From Lewinellaceae bacterium (GTDB lineage Bacteria; Bacteroidota; Bacteroidia; Chitinophagales; Saprospiraceae), in assembly GCA_020636405.1 (NCBI GenBank), contig JACJXW010000004.1, forward strand, positions 3,832,001 through 3,896,000: a stretch of 64,000 nt of DNA. Direction: 5' to 3'. Of this stretch, positions 52,595 through 61,675 are shown piece after piece. The number at the start of each line of letters is the position of its first letter. The first letter of the stretch is position 1. A model generated the notes under the pieces. That model saw only the letters and a list, made by a program, of their open reading frames with translations. It ran no database searches and was not told where the DNA came from. The position numbers were made by a program, and so were the translations under genes.

Positions 52595-53788
52595 TCAGGG
52601 CCAGGCTGCCAATTCCTCTACCTTTTCCGGGCGCTGTTCTTTCTGCTCCCGGAACACCTGTCTTACGATCTTTCCGTTAAGGAATTTATCCGGAGATACC
52701 ATGCTTTGTAAAACCACTCCGCTGTATTCGTCTTTCAAGAGTTGCAATACGATCTCTGCTGGCGGCGCTGCCGTTGTGGTCTGAATGGCACGTAGCAATT
52801 TCTTACCCACCCATTGCGGACGGACCTCAAAGGCTTTTTCCTCACGCCTGAAAACGCCGCCACTATCCCTGCCCTGGACGGCAGCATACAGGAAAACGAC
52901 ATCATCTTCTACGAACGGAATAGACGCCTCCATTCGTTTTTGCAGTTCGCCGATGCGTTCCAGGCCCGAGCCTTTTATGGATGCTAGTTGTTGGCTGATC
53001 CATTCGTAATGCCCGGGGTAGCGCAGGGTCTTGTAGTCGAGGTCTTTCACTCTCCCTGCCAGAGCATCCGGCAGGTCGGCTGCGCCGCCTGAGGTGAGGT
53101 CTTCCTCGAGTAGCGTCCCATTAACGAGCAGCAGCCTACGCTCCGACAAAGGAGGCACGGATTTCTTTTCGAAATCCCGAACGACAATTGCCGGCTCCAG
53201 GTACTCGGTGGCAACACCGACCGGGCTCCATGTGAACCCGTAGAAGGATGGAGCGGCGGCATGGCGTGTAAGGGCCCCTACCCTCATGGATATCTTGTCT
53301 ACTTTGGCCACCTCATGCCGGACACAGAACTCCTTGAACATCCCGTGTGCCAGAATATCTATATAGCCTGGAGCTAGTCCTGCCTGAAGGACAAACGCCT
53401 TACGGGCGCCTTCCGCCAGGGCGCTGACCTCGTTGGTTTCCCGCACGTGTTCGGTGAGGTTGATGTAGTGCATATCATACTTCAAGGCCAGCCTTGCCAT
53501 CCTCGGAGCCTCTTTGCCTGGGAGGCAATCGACCAGTACCCCCCCTTCCCGGAAGATTGCTTTGGCCTCCTCAGGATAAGCCTCTCCCTCGGGCAGATGG
53601 AAGGCATGAACTTCGACATCACGGGTGGATCCCTCCTTGATCCAGTTCGCTACTTTTTCAGCCTTGTGCAGGGTGCGGTTTCCAATCCACAATTGAGGTG
53701 CTTCCGGGCTCCATTCGGCCAGTATCAACCCCAATGCTTCGGCGATACCTCCAGCCCCGGCGATAATGATAGACGGATGGTTTTTCAT
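52595..53788 (-). CDS. Saccharopine dehydrogenase-like NAD(P)-binding protein
   Basis: 397 residues, cytoplasmic. The N-terminal Rossmann segment is SIIIAGAGGIAEALGLIL with the GxGxxxE/A pattern, then QLWIGNRTLHKAEKVANWI. The acidic/His-rich centre has LVDCLPGKEAPRMARLALKY and INLTEHVRETNEVSAL, then AFVLQAGLAPGYIDILAHGM, typical of saccharopine dehydrogenase-like proteins. The C-terminal domain (about 160-370) carries RVGALTRHAAAPSFYGFTWS. Family members act on saccharopine or carboxynorspermidine-like substrates; which reaction applies here cannot be told. No lysine-pathway gene is adjacent. Confidence 0.87.
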   Translation of the reverse strand: MKNHPSIIIAGAGGIAEALGLILAEWSPEAPQLWIGNRTLHKAEKVANWIKEGSTRDVEVHAFHLPEGEAYPEEAKAIFREGGVLVDCLPGKEAPRMARLALKYDMHYINLTEHVRETNEVSALAEGARKAFVLQAGLAPGYIDILAHGMFKEFCVRHEVAKVDKISMRVGALTRHAAAPSFYGFTWSPVGVATEYLEPAIVVRDFEKKSVPPLSERRLLLVNGTLLEEDLTSGGAADLPDALAGRVKDLDYKTLRYPGHYEWISQQLASIKGSGLERIGELQKRMEASIPFVEDDVVFLYAAVQGRDSGGVFRREEKAFEVRPQWVGKKLLRAIQTTTAAPPAEIVLQLLKDEYSGVVLQSMVSPDKFLNGKIVRQVFREQKEQRPEKVEELAAWP

Positions 53789-53890
53789 AGTTTTATCTGA
53801 TTTAGGACATTAAATTCCAGGCTAATCCCCTCATAGAAAACAACTATGATCCACCTTGGGATTTCAGAACTCCCCCCCCTTGGCCGATCT

Positions 53891-54442
53891 TCAGTGGAAC
53901 CGCTTTCCTACCCCGAGTGCAATCGTCCAGGTATCATAGGCATCCTGGCGGGTGTCGTAAAAAAAGGTTGGCGAAAGGTCCCACCCATGGCCCAGTTCAA
54001 ATTCATATTCTACCCCGGCACGAATCAGGAAGAAGTCCTCATTGGGTTCCAATTCCAAACCGGGGCCAAGGAGAATGACCAACTCTTTCCAGGGTTTGTA
54101 GAGAGCGTCAAGAGTAATAACCATTGGGTATTCCCGGGTCAGCACTTCCTCGTGGCCTTCATGTTCCACCAAAAAGGTCTCGATCTCCAGGTCATTGTGC
54201 AACCCGGCCCCCCATTTGTGATTGAACCAGTATTCGAGGTCAAGCCCCCAGGAAGGCACCGCCAGGCGGTCGGGGGCCGGCCCCATGGGAATAAAAGTAT
54301 GCCCGATAAGTATAGCAGCCCGAAAATACCCATTGGTATGTTCAGAAGACATAGAATGCTCTTCCTCTTCATGCTGAGCCAGGCCGGTTGCTGGTAGTCC
54401 CAAAATGAAAATTGCCAGCGCAGATAACATCAAATGCCTCAT
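53891..54442 (-). CDS. Small outer-membrane beta-barrel-type protein, unknown
   Basis: 183 residues with a signal peptide ending at GLAQ (residue 22) and then a His/Glu-rich stretch (HEEEEHSMSSEH). The rest reads as eight or so beta strands with alternating hydrophobics: GYFRAAILIGHTFIP, WGLDLEYWFNHKWGAGLHND, VILLGPGLELEP, FLIRAGVEYEFELGHGWDL and WTIALGVGKRFH with terminal aromatic. This is consistent with a small outer-membrane barrel. The acidic His-rich N-terminus could bind metal (inference). It lies between the saccharopine dehydrogenase-like gene and a long gene-poor stretch. Confidence 0.78.
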   Translation of the reverse strand: MRHLMLSALAIFILGLPATGLAQHEEEEHSMSSEHTNGYFRAAILIGHTFIPMGPAPDRLAVPSWGLDLEYWFNHKWGAGLHNDLEIETFLVEHEGHEEVLTREYPMVITLDALYKPWKELVILLGPGLELEPNEDFFLIRAGVEYEFELGHGWDLSPTFFYDTRQDAYDTWTIALGVGKRFH

Positions 54443-55474
54443 ATTTAATGCTTTTCGGGCAAAATTATCTAATCCGTTTGCTGCGATGAATGACTAAGGT
54501 CACATAAATGCCTGTTTTATGTCACACTACCCTACTCTAACTTATAAAGGCTTTTTTGCGACATACATACCTACATGTATGCTTCGGCGCACGCTAAAAG
54601 TAATCCAGCTGCATCTTGTTAAGTAAAACGATAGGGCTTTGGAAGTATGATAGAGAAAAGAAATCCTCATTATTCTTCGATGAAGAGTCGATCAGCGATA
54701 ATAAAGATGGAGAAGACTATGCGTGGGAAATAGCATTGCCTTACGCCCTATCCACGATATGGCGTTCAGACAACAATGGAGAGGAGACGCTTTGGCTCAG
54801 GCGTCAAATCCAATGAAGAAAATCAGGATTGCTTTTCTATCGGCACAGTTGCACACTCAGGCTTGCACCTGACGGCAAACAGCCGGCAAAAAACAACGGA
54901 ATTTTGAAGGTATTCGCGCAGATTCTTGCGCTTGCTCCACAGCACAGAGAGGATTAACAAGGTCAACATGGGACTCTTTTCATTTTGGATATGTACCTCT
55001 TTAAACGTCCGTCCCCAAAAAAATGTTTCCTGGCGGGAAAAATATTTTTTCTCCTATTAACTGGCTGGCAATCAACCGAAAATAATCGTTCTGGCCGCTG
55101 CTGGCCTTTTAGGCCATAAAATACCATTACAGCCACATCACTGTGTGCCTTATTTTTTCAACCAAATCTGGCCTCCTTTAACTGCCCCACCCATACCGTC
55201 CGGGGTCCGGTGGGTGCAGGATCAGGCGCTTCAAGTATTGGTATACTTCACGAAACCAGGCAACGAGGCGGCTGGAGAAGGTTTGATTTTTCATATCCTC
55301 CGTTTTTTGGTTACAACAAGTTTGTCAACCGAGAGGCAATCTGTTGAAAATGAAACCTTTACATGGATTAACTTCAGTAGTTCTGCAAGACATAGGCTGA
55401 ACCAATATAAAATAATGTGTTTTTGCCCGAATTCCAATGAGAAGGGTCATTGAGATGATTGATAATGCTCAACT
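54443..55474. other. Gene-poor stretch of about 1 kb
   Basis: No reading frame here looks like a real protein; the longest candidates (54616-54816 and 55145-55453) lack family features and need non-ATG starts or show biased, shadow-like composition. Small inverted repeats occur near 54503-54521 (acataaa / tttatgt) and 54562-54580 (catac / gtatg). It may be a decayed gene or a non-coding region. Confidence 0.4.
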
Positions 55475-56242
55475 CTAGGCCAACAGCAACCGCAGGGAAA
55501 TAATAAAAGTCATCACGATCACGAAGTACCGAAAGGCCTTTTCCGGGATGAACCTGACAATACGTATGCCCAGGAATACCCCCAACACGATTGCCGGCAG
55601 GGCGGCCAAGTCGAACAGAAAACTCTTCGCGGTGATCGTTCCCCATATGAAGATATGAAAGGGAAATTTAAAAAGGTTGATGATTAAAAAAAACCAGGCA
55701 GTAGTGCCGATGAAGTTATTCTTGGGAATTCGGGTAGCCAGCAGGTAGACTGCCATGATGGTGCCGGCGGCATTACCGATCATTGTGCTGAAGCCGCCCA
55801 ATACTCCGAAAATGGAAGCTACTGCCCAGCTGCTTATCAGCTTATCGGACAAAGTGGTGTACTCCTGAACGATCATCAACACCAGGCTGCTGATAATAAT
55901 AATCGCGATCAATCCATCGAAGGCATCGTCATCCACAATATAACCTACCCAAATGCCGATCCCAACTCCCACCACTGCTGCCGGTAACAATCGCCAGATG
56001 TACTTCCACTCAGCATGCCGGTTATAATAGGATACGGCAAAGACATCAGCCATGGAGAGCAGCGGAAGCAACAAGCCCACAGAGGTTTTGCCCCCGAATA
56101 CTGCCGCCATAATAGGTACGGCAAACATACCTGTGCCCTTCACTCCTGCCTTTGCCAATCCGATGAGCAATGCGCAGAAGAACAGCCAGAACCATTGTTC
56201 AGGAGAGAGCTGCTGAAAATAAGAGGCGATCGCTTGCTGCAT
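55475..56242 (-). CDS. TSUP-family (TauE/SafE) membrane permease
   Basis: 255 residues with about eight membrane helices. Family features: the N-terminal half WFWLFFCALLIGLAKAGVKG with the conserved GLxKxGxxG motif, FAVPIMAAVFGGKTSVGLLL with Gly-Gly, LPLLSMADVFAVSYYNRHAE, and in the second half GVLGGFSTMIGNAAGTIMAV (GGxxSxxxGxxG-like) and LPAIVLGVFLGIRIVRFI. TSUP proteins export or import sulfite, sulfonates or other organic anions. It is 120 bases downstream of the PDH E1 beta gene on the same strand but with no evident functional tie. Confidence 0.92.
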   Translation of the reverse strand: MQQAIASYFQQLSPEQWFWLFFCALLIGLAKAGVKGTGMFAVPIMAAVFGGKTSVGLLLPLLSMADVFAVSYYNRHAEWKYIWRLLPAAVVGVGIGIWVGYIVDDDAFDGLIAIIIISSLVLMIVQEYTTLSDKLISSWAVASIFGVLGGFSTMIGNAAGTIMAVYLLATRIPKNNFIGTTAWFFLIINLFKFPFHIFIWGTITAKSFLFDLAALPAIVLGVFLGIRIVRFIPEKAFRYFVIVMTFIISLRLLLA

Positions 56243-56362
56243 AACAGAAGCGAAGATAGGAAGTTATCTGCAATTCAGCCCATTGTCCAGTTCCAGAACA
56301 TGGGAAACATAATGGGTGCTGCTCCCCGAATTTCAGATAAAGAAATTAGCGCCTTCTCCATA

Positions 56363-57349
56363 TTAGGCCTTCATATACATAACTTCTTTCACCGCCTTGA
56401 TGATCTTCTCCGCGTTTGGAAGGTAGGCATCCACCAGCGTCGGAGCATAAGGCAGTGACGTGTCGGCCGAATTGACCCGCGTAACCGGTGCGTCGAGATA
56501 ATCAAAGGCATATTTCTGGATGGCGTAGGCGATCTCTGCGGAAACACCGGCAAGAGGCCATGACTCGTCAATGACGACAAGGCGGTTCGTCTTCTTTACC
56601 GACTCCACGACTGTCTTATAATCCAGAGGGCGGATGGTACGAAGGTCGATCACTTCGGCCTCAACCCCTTCCTTTGCCAGTTCTGCAGCGGCTTCCAGTG
56701 TCGGGTACATCATTTTATTGAAAGAAACCAGCGTGACATCGGTTCCCGGGCGCCGAACGGCAGCCACACCAATGGGCACGAGGTATTCCTCTTCCGGCAC
56801 CTCATCTTCGAACCCATACAAAAGTTCTGACTCCATCATACATACCGGGTCGTCATCCCTGATGGCGGATTTCAGCAAACCTTTGGCATCTGCAGGGTCG
56901 ACGCAGGAAATGACCTTCAGGCCCGGCACATTGGCCATCCAGCTTTCAAAAGTCTGAGAATGTTGCTGCGCCAACTGGCCGGCACTGCCGGATGGCCCAC
57001 GGAACACGATTGGGCACTTGAAATCACCGGCAGACTGCGACAGGGTTTTCGCTGCGTTATTGACGATCTGGTCAAAGGCCAGCACCGCAAAGTTCCAGGT
57101 CATAAATTCTACAATGGGGCGAAGGCCGTTCATGGCAGCACCGACTCCGATCCCGGCAAAGCCGAGCTCTGCGATGGGGGTATCGATCACTCTTCGGGCG
57201 CCGAATTCTTCCAGCATGCCTTTGCTAACCTTGTAGGCGCCATCGTATTCGGCGACCTCCTCTCCCATTAGGAAGACGTTTTCATCCCGGCGCATTTCCT
57301 CTATCATGGCTTCCCGTAGGGCATCTCTGAGGGCTAGTTTTCTTGCCAT
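56363..57349 (-). CDS. pdhB: Pyruvate dehydrogenase E1 component, beta subunit
   Basis: 328 residues, matching the usual 325-330. Seen: ALRDALREAMIEEMRRDENV at the N-terminus, FLMGEEVAEYDGAYKVSKGM with the Glu that activates thiamine diphosphate, RVIDTPIAELGFAGIGVGAA, FMTWNFAVLAFDQIVNNAAK, and VDPADAKGLLKSAIRDDDPV; the C-terminal transketolase-like domain has LVVIDESWPLAGVSAEIAYA. With an alpha subunit (not in the window) it decarboxylates pyruvate and transfers the acetyl group to E2 lipoyl. A branched-chain 2-oxoacid version is possible but the sequence favours pyruvate. It is transcribed alone. Confidence 0.94.
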   Translation of the reverse strand: MARKLALRDALREAMIEEMRRDENVFLMGEEVAEYDGAYKVSKGMLEEFGARRVIDTPIAELGFAGIGVGAAMNGLRPIVEFMTWNFAVLAFDQIVNNAAKTLSQSAGDFKCPIVFRGPSGSAGQLAQQHSQTFESWMANVPGLKVISCVDPADAKGLLKSAIRDDDPVCMMESELLYGFEDEVPEEEYLVPIGVAAVRRPGTDVTLVSFNKMMYPTLEAAAELAKEGVEAEVIDLRTIRPLDYKTVVESVKKTNRLVVIDESWPLAGVSAEIAYAIQKYAFDYLDAPVTRVNSADTSLPYAPTLVDAYLPNAEKIIKAVKEVMYMKA

Positions 57350-57646
57350 TGCTTTAGTTTAGTTAGTTTTTAATATTTCAAGGGTGTTGCCTGAGCGATA
57401 GGCCCGGGCAGACTTAAACCCCATTTTGTTTGTCTTGGGTACGCAAAAATAGTAAATCTAAAGGGTATAACAAGCCTGAGCTTTTCTTGTTTGCAGTCAA
57501 CTTTTTCCCGTCCAGCAACCTTATGTTACATAAACGTGGCGAGTTAAAGCCACTTTTCCTATTTTTGCACCACGAAACTATAATAAGCCAGAATTCAGAT
57601 TCGTTTCAACAATCGGTTAGAACATATCCGAAAAAAGCACTTTAAG

Positions 57647-57808
57647 ATGAAAAACAAAAACCTCAGGAAGATTGCTGCTGCCGCCGCATTCTTAGTTACG
57701 GTAAGCCTTTTTTCCTCCTGTAACCGGGGCTATGGTTGTCCGAACAATTTTTCCATGAACGATCAGCTGGTCGAAGTTGTTACTACGGTAATCAACTTCC
57801 TTTGGTAA
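57647..57808 (+). CDS. Small lipoprotein of 53 residues
   Basis: A short ATG frame from 57647 (KNKNLRKIAAAAAFLVTVSL then lipobox FSSC, Cys26) encodes a lipidated peptide of about 28 mature residues, NRGYGCPNNFSMNDQ onward. A TATTTTTG element at 57560-57567 fits the -7 promoter box. It ends exactly where the YtxJ gene begins (stop taa followed by atg), so the two are translationally coupled. Its role is unknown. Confidence 0.7.
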   Translation: MKNKNLRKIAAAAAFLVTVSLFSSCNRGYGCPNNFSMNDQLVEVVTTVINFLW

Positions 57809-58168
57809 ATGAGCACAATCCACTGGTTGCCACTGACGGCAACGAGCCAGATAAAAGAAATTGTAGAACATTCCAGGTCAACCACCTGCATAATTTACAA
57901 GCACAGCACGCGCTGTTCGCTCAGTTCTCTGGCGCGAAATCGCCTGGAAAAAGACTGGCAGTTTGACGAGCGTGCTGTGCTGCCTTATTTTCTGGACCTC
58001 ATCGCCTACCGGGAGGTCTCCAACTTAGTTGAAGATCATTTCGGTGTAGTGCACCAATCTCCACAGATCCTTCTGATTCAGGATGCCAGGTGCGTGTACC
58101 ATGCTTCTCATCTTGACATCAACGCCCGGAGCTTACAACCCTTCTTTAGAAACACTGAACAGGCCTGA
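57809..58168 (+). CDS. ytxJ: Bacillithiol-associated redox protein YtxJ-like (monothiol bacilliredoxin-type)
   Basis: 119 residues, cytoplasmic. The signature CIIYKHSTRCSLSS (residues 27-40) matches the YtxJ/DUF2847 family, with the redox Cys at 36 and another at 27. The thioredoxin-like fold continues with LDLIAYREVSNLVEDHFGVV and QSPQILLIQDARCVYHASHL. YtxJ-type proteins exchange disulfides with bacillithiol, a thiol made by many Bacteroidota. The gene abuts the small lipoprotein gene and is followed by mnmD 33 bases later, suggesting a shared transcript. Confidence 0.9.
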   Translation: MSTIHWLPLTATSQIKEIVEHSRSTTCIIYKHSTRCSLSSLARNRLEKDWQFDERAVLPYFLDLIAYREVSNLVEDHFGVVHQSPQILLIQDARCVYHASHLDINARSLQPFFRNTEQA

Positions 58169-58201
58169 GCCTCCGGATAATCGATAAACGGCGCTACACA
58201 C

Positions 58202-58879
58202 ATGAGTAAAGGGAAAATTTTTGAGACCCAGGATGGCTCCCATTCCATCTTCTCCGAAGCATACGGGGTGAGCTATCACTCAAAATATGGCGCTATCCAG
58301 GAGTCTACTCATGTATTCATCCAGTCCGGCCTTTTCTGCCAAATACAAGGAGCCCGGGAAGTTTCAGTGCTGGAGATCGGCTTCGGGACCGGGCTCAACG
58401 CCCTGCTTACCCTACTGGAAGCCAACAAACGGCAACTATCCATCCATTACGAAGCCGTGGAAGCCTACCCTGTTCCCCCAGAGGAAGCAAAATTACTGAA
58501 CTATCCGCAGATCCTGGACCCTTCTGCCGCCGGCAACTTCCTGTTCCTGCACGAGGCGGAATGGGACAAAACCTATCAGGTTACTCCTTATTTTTCTTTT
58601 CGAAAAAAACTGGGGCGGTTTGAAGAGGTTAACTACCAGGAGATTTTTGATGTCATTTATTTTGACGCCTTCGCCCCCAGCGCCCAACCCGAATTGTGGG
58701 AAGAAAATGTTCTGAAAAAAATGTATGATGCATTAAAACCCAATGGGGTGCTGACAACGTATTGTGCAAAAGGAGCGGTCAAACGTTGTTTAAAGGGGCT
58801 GGGATTTACGGTTGAATCGCTGAAAGGCCCGCCTGGTAAGCGAGAAATGACCAGGGCGATCAAAGCCCGTCCTGTTTAA
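58202..58879 (+). CDS. mnmD: tRNA (5-methylaminomethyl-2-thiouridine)-methyltransferase MnmD
   Basis: 225 residues. Seen: TQDGSHSIFSEAYGVSYHSK, the family start; the SAM motif VLEIGFGTGLNALLTLLEA (motif I, residues about 60-78); DVIYFDAFAPSAQPELWEEN (the conserved DAFAPxxxPELW segment); and GVLTTYCAKGAVKRCLKGLG. This is the stand-alone MnmD form (DUF752), equal to the methyltransferase half of E. coli MnmC without the FAD domain. It completes mnm5s2U34 in tRNAs for Lys, Glu and Gln. It follows the YtxJ gene on the same strand. Confidence 0.94.
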   Translation: MSKGKIFETQDGSHSIFSEAYGVSYHSKYGAIQESTHVFIQSGLFCQIQGAREVSVLEIGFGTGLNALLTLLEANKRQLSIHYEAVEAYPVPPEEAKLLNYPQILDPSAAGNFLFLHEAEWDKTYQVTPYFSFRKKLGRFEEVNYQEIFDVIYFDAFAPSAQPELWEENVLKKMYDALKPNGVLTTYCAKGAVKRCLKGLGFTVESLKGPPGKREMTRAIKARPV

Positions 58880-58899
58880 GGCAGGATACGCCAGCCTAG

Positions 58900-59451
58900 T
58901 TAATCTTCATTTTCCTTCCTGGACTTTATCACGTTCATTTTCCCATCATCGCCGTACAATTCCTTTGACTTTCGGTTGTACGCCAAAGCCGCTTCTTCAG
59001 CCGTATCGAACATACCTATATGAACGGACTTCCGGTTGACTGAAATAACAGCCCGGAAGCGGTTATTTTCCTTGTATACCCCTGTATACCCTACTTTGCT
59101 GCTCGTTTTCCTTTTGCGGCTTGCAACAGAACGAGACCGGTAAATAAGATTTTCCAGGCGGCAGTCCAGTTTGTTCCCGTTCCTGGCTCCAACCAGGTTC
59201 CTTCCATCTGACCGAGTATGCAATAAGAATTTCTCTGCGACCAGTTTATGCAGGTAAATGGTCTCTGTTTTATAGCCACCGTCTGCCTTTTTCCAGGTTT
59301 TTTGAAAAACGGCACATCCACTGGAATGCTTCCGAAGGTTATTGACAAAATCAACTCTGACGAGGTAAGGGTCGGAAGTAAGGTATTCGTACACTTTGTC
59401 ATCCAACAAAACGCTTTCGTCCGCATTTTTCAGTTTGACTTTATATAGCAC
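58900..59451 (-). CDS. HNH-like plus AP2-domain DNA-binding protein
   Basis: 183 residues with a GTG start at 59451. The N-terminal half resembles HNH endonucleases of the homing type (ETIYLHKLVAEKFLL, then VGARNGNKLDCRLENLIY), but the DH pair usual before the NG of this segment reads GA, so the catalytic His is probably missing. The C-terminal half (about 115-175: KVGYTGVYKENNRFRAVISV, KSVHIGMFDTAEEAALAYNR) is an AP2-type DNA-binding domain; the family occurs in mobile HNH nucleases and plants. It is a probable nuclease-dead or relic homing protein. No intron or intein is visible nearby. Confidence 0.85.
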   Translation of the reverse strand: MLYKVKLKNADESVLLDDKVYEYLTSDPYLVRVDFVNNLRKHSSGCAVFQKTWKKADGGYKTETIYLHKLVAEKFLLHTRSDGRNLVGARNGNKLDCRLENLIYRSRSVASRKRKTSSKVGYTGVYKENNRFRAVISVNRKSVHIGMFDTAEEAALAYNRKSKELYGDDGKMNVIKSRKENED

Positions 59452-59754
59452 GCTGTTCGGGTTTTAGTTATCAATCAAATTTTGAAATAGACTAAAAAAA
59501 GGAAACTATCTTTTGCAGAGAGGCTATATGAAACACACTTTATAAGGGCTGGGATGGAACTTCCCGAAAAATAATAATTTCCAAAAAGAATAAAAAGCCT
59601 CACGTAATGTTTTTGTTGAACAATTCCCAAGGCGATCATTTTTTTGGTTTCTTTGCATAAGAAGGCTAATAATGCAAAGAAAATTTCACGCCTCTGGGTT
59701 ACCATATTGGAAAACAGGGCTTTATACTCAAAACATACATTAACCTTTTAACTG
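59452..59754. other. Gene-free region before ribD
   Basis: About 300 AT-rich bases between the AP2 protein gene and ribD. A short antisense frame exists but has no protein-like features. No FMN riboswitch structure was recognised by eye. Confidence 0.4.
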
Positions 59755-60819
59755 ATGAACCGGCTTGACCAACTTTTCATGCGAAGGTGTTTTGACCTGG
59801 CAAGACTGGGAGCCGGGAGGACTTCTCCTAATCCAATGGTAGGCGCTGTTCTGGTGCACGACGGAAGGGTCATTGGGGAGGGGTATCACCAGGCATACGG
59901 GCAGTCCCATGCAGAGGTAAATGCGGTAAATAGCGTACTCCCCGCCGATGAGCATCTCGTCCCCTACTCTACCTTGTACGTTTCTTTGGAACCATGCGAC
60001 ATTCAGGGGAACACGCCTCCTTGTACCAGGCTGATCCTGGAAAAGAAAATTCCCAGGGTTATTCTATCTTATATTGACCACACCCCGGGTGTTGACGGCG
60101 CTGGAATAAGCCGCCTGCGAGAAGCTGGCGTGGAGGTAACCGTTGGCGTTTTGGGCCAGGAAGGCAAAAACCTGAGCCTTCCCCGAAACATCTTTATCCG
60201 TAAAGGGCGGCCCTATATCATCTTGAAATTTGCCCAGGCAAAGAATGGGGTATTCGCCCCCGTTGAAAACCGTCAGTTGTGGTTGAGTAATGTATACTCC
60301 AAGCGGCTTACGCACAAATGGCGTAGTGAAGTAGACGCCATACTGGTTGGCGCCAATACAGCGTTGGCCGATAACCCAAAACTCACTAACCGCTATTACT
60401 TCGGCAAGTCGCCTTATCGGGTTGTCCTCGACCGGGACTGTAGTTTGCCCCGGCCGTTATCCATCTTCGACGGGCAAGCCCGCACCTTGGTATTCACGGA
60501 AAACATACCGGCCGGGCCTAAAGGCATTAATACGAGCTTTCATGCCCTCTCTTTTGATAACCGGATGGCAGAGAATCTGCTGAAAAGCCTGGCCAGCCAG
60601 GGCATAAGCACCCTGATGGTCGAAGGAGGCATCAAAACACTGCAACATTTTATTCTGGCCGGGCTGTGGGATGAAGCCAGGGTTCTTGTCGCAGGCCAGT
60701 ATTCCGGAGAAGGGCGGATGGCCCCTGCCCTGCCGGCCTCCCCTGAAAAAAGCTATTCTCTGGGGAGCGACGAATTGCTTTTTTTTCGCAATCCTTTACA
60801 AGCGTTAAACTTAAATTAA
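59755..60819 (+). CDS. ribD: Riboflavin biosynthesis protein RibD (deaminase-reductase)
   Basis: 354 residues, the normal two-domain length. The N-terminal deaminase has ARLGAGRTSPNPMVGAVLVH, zinc site HAE at 52-54 and PCDIQGNTPPC (80-90), giving three zinc ligands with the general-base Glu54. The C-terminal reductase (about 150-350) has RPYIILKFAQAKNGVFAPV, LTHKWRSEVDAILVGANTAL and LMVEGGIKTLQHFILAGL. It deaminates and reduces the pyrimidine intermediate of riboflavin synthesis. It is transcribed alone; other rib genes are not here. Confidence 0.96.
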   Translation: MNRLDQLFMRRCFDLARLGAGRTSPNPMVGAVLVHDGRVIGEGYHQAYGQSHAEVNAVNSVLPADEHLVPYSTLYVSLEPCDIQGNTPPCTRLILEKKIPRVILSYIDHTPGVDGAGISRLREAGVEVTVGVLGQEGKNLSLPRNIFIRKGRPYIILKFAQAKNGVFAPVENRQLWLSNVYSKRLTHKWRSEVDAILVGANTALADNPKLTNRYYFGKSPYRVVLDRDCSLPRPLSIFDGQARTLVFTENIPAGPKGINTSFHALSFDNRMAENLLKSLASQGISTLMVEGGIKTLQHFILAGLWDEARVLVAGQYSGEGRMAPALPASPEKSYSLGSDELLFFRNPLQALNLN

Positions 60820-60905
60820 AATGCCCGCCGGGCATCATAAGGCGCTTTTTTATTTTGTTTGTTTGTTGTTACTTTTGTTGCAAATAATAGAAAATAATAA
60901 AAGGG

Positions 60906-61475
60906 ATGAAACGGATAGGTGTAATTTTCACAGTGCTTGCAGCATGGAGCACCCTTTCATTCGCGCCGGCTCAACAGACACAAAAACTACTACAGCAGGA
61001 TAATGGGGAAGCCATAAAATGGCTGAGTTGGGAAGAAGCGGTGGCCCTTTCCCAAAAAGAAAAGAAAAAGATCTTGCTGAATGTGTACACCGACTGGTGT
61101 GGATGGTGCAAGCGAATGGACAAAGCTACTTTTGAGGAACCCAACATTTCGCGTTACATTAACGAACACTTCTACCCCGTCAAATTTAACGCAGAGCAAC
61201 GTACGGATCTGGAATATAAGGGGAGAACCTTTAGATATGTCAAAAACGGACAACGGGGCTACCACGAGCTCGCCGCAGAACTGTTAAAAGGAAGGTTAAG
61301 CTTCCCAACCGTGGTATTCCTCGATGAAGATATGAATGTCATCCAATCTATCGTTGGTTTCAAAACACCTCAGCAGTTCGAACGGATTGCTACTTATTTT
61401 GCGGGGGAACATTACAAGAAAATCCCCTGGTCGTCCTACCAGGAGTCTTACCGCCCGGTACTGATGAGCGAGTAG
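60906..61475 (+). CDS. Periplasmic thioredoxin-family protein (WCGWC)
   Basis: 189 residues with a signal peptide ending near SFAPAQ (residue 23). The thioredoxin active site is DWCGWCKRM (Cys65 and Cys68), preceded by KKKILLNVYT and followed by ATFEEPNISRYINEHFYPVK and LSFPTVVFLDEDMNVIQSIV, with the cis-Pro in FPTV. This is the thioredoxin-like/DUF255-type family often found in Bacteroidota envelopes. It probably reduces or oxidises disulfides in the periplasm. A TACTTTTG element at 60870-60877 fits the -7 box of its promoter. Confidence 0.92.
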   Translation: MKRIGVIFTVLAAWSTLSFAPAQQTQKLLQQDNGEAIKWLSWEEAVALSQKEKKKILLNVYTDWCGWCKRMDKATFEEPNISRYINEHFYPVKFNAEQRTDLEYKGRTFRYVKNGQRGYHELAAELLKGRLSFPTVVFLDEDMNVIQSIVGFKTPQQFERIATYFAGEHYKKIPWSSYQESYRPVLMSE

Positions 61476-61675
61476 AAAGGCTCTTTCGGGAAAGGAAATG
61501 CGCTCTAGCTGACTGCATTTCCTCACGTCTATGCGTTTCAAAGTAGTTCTGTTCAAGGTAAGTACCGTCAATATGAGCCAATCCGAAAACCATCCATTGG
61601 CCTGCAAATGGCCATCTTTGGAACCTATCTTCGCCATTTTCGGCCTCAAAAACGGTTTTCGGATAGGCTTTAAGC

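Noticed and set aside
54616..54816. 66-residue frame in the gene-poor region
   Set aside because: Non-ATG start, no family features, no neighbours to support it.
59475..59705. 76-residue frame before ribD
   Set aside because: AT-rich, unsupported by any motif and likely chance.
59452..59754. FMN riboswitch upstream of ribD
   Set aside because: The conserved FMN-element segments were not recognisable by eye.
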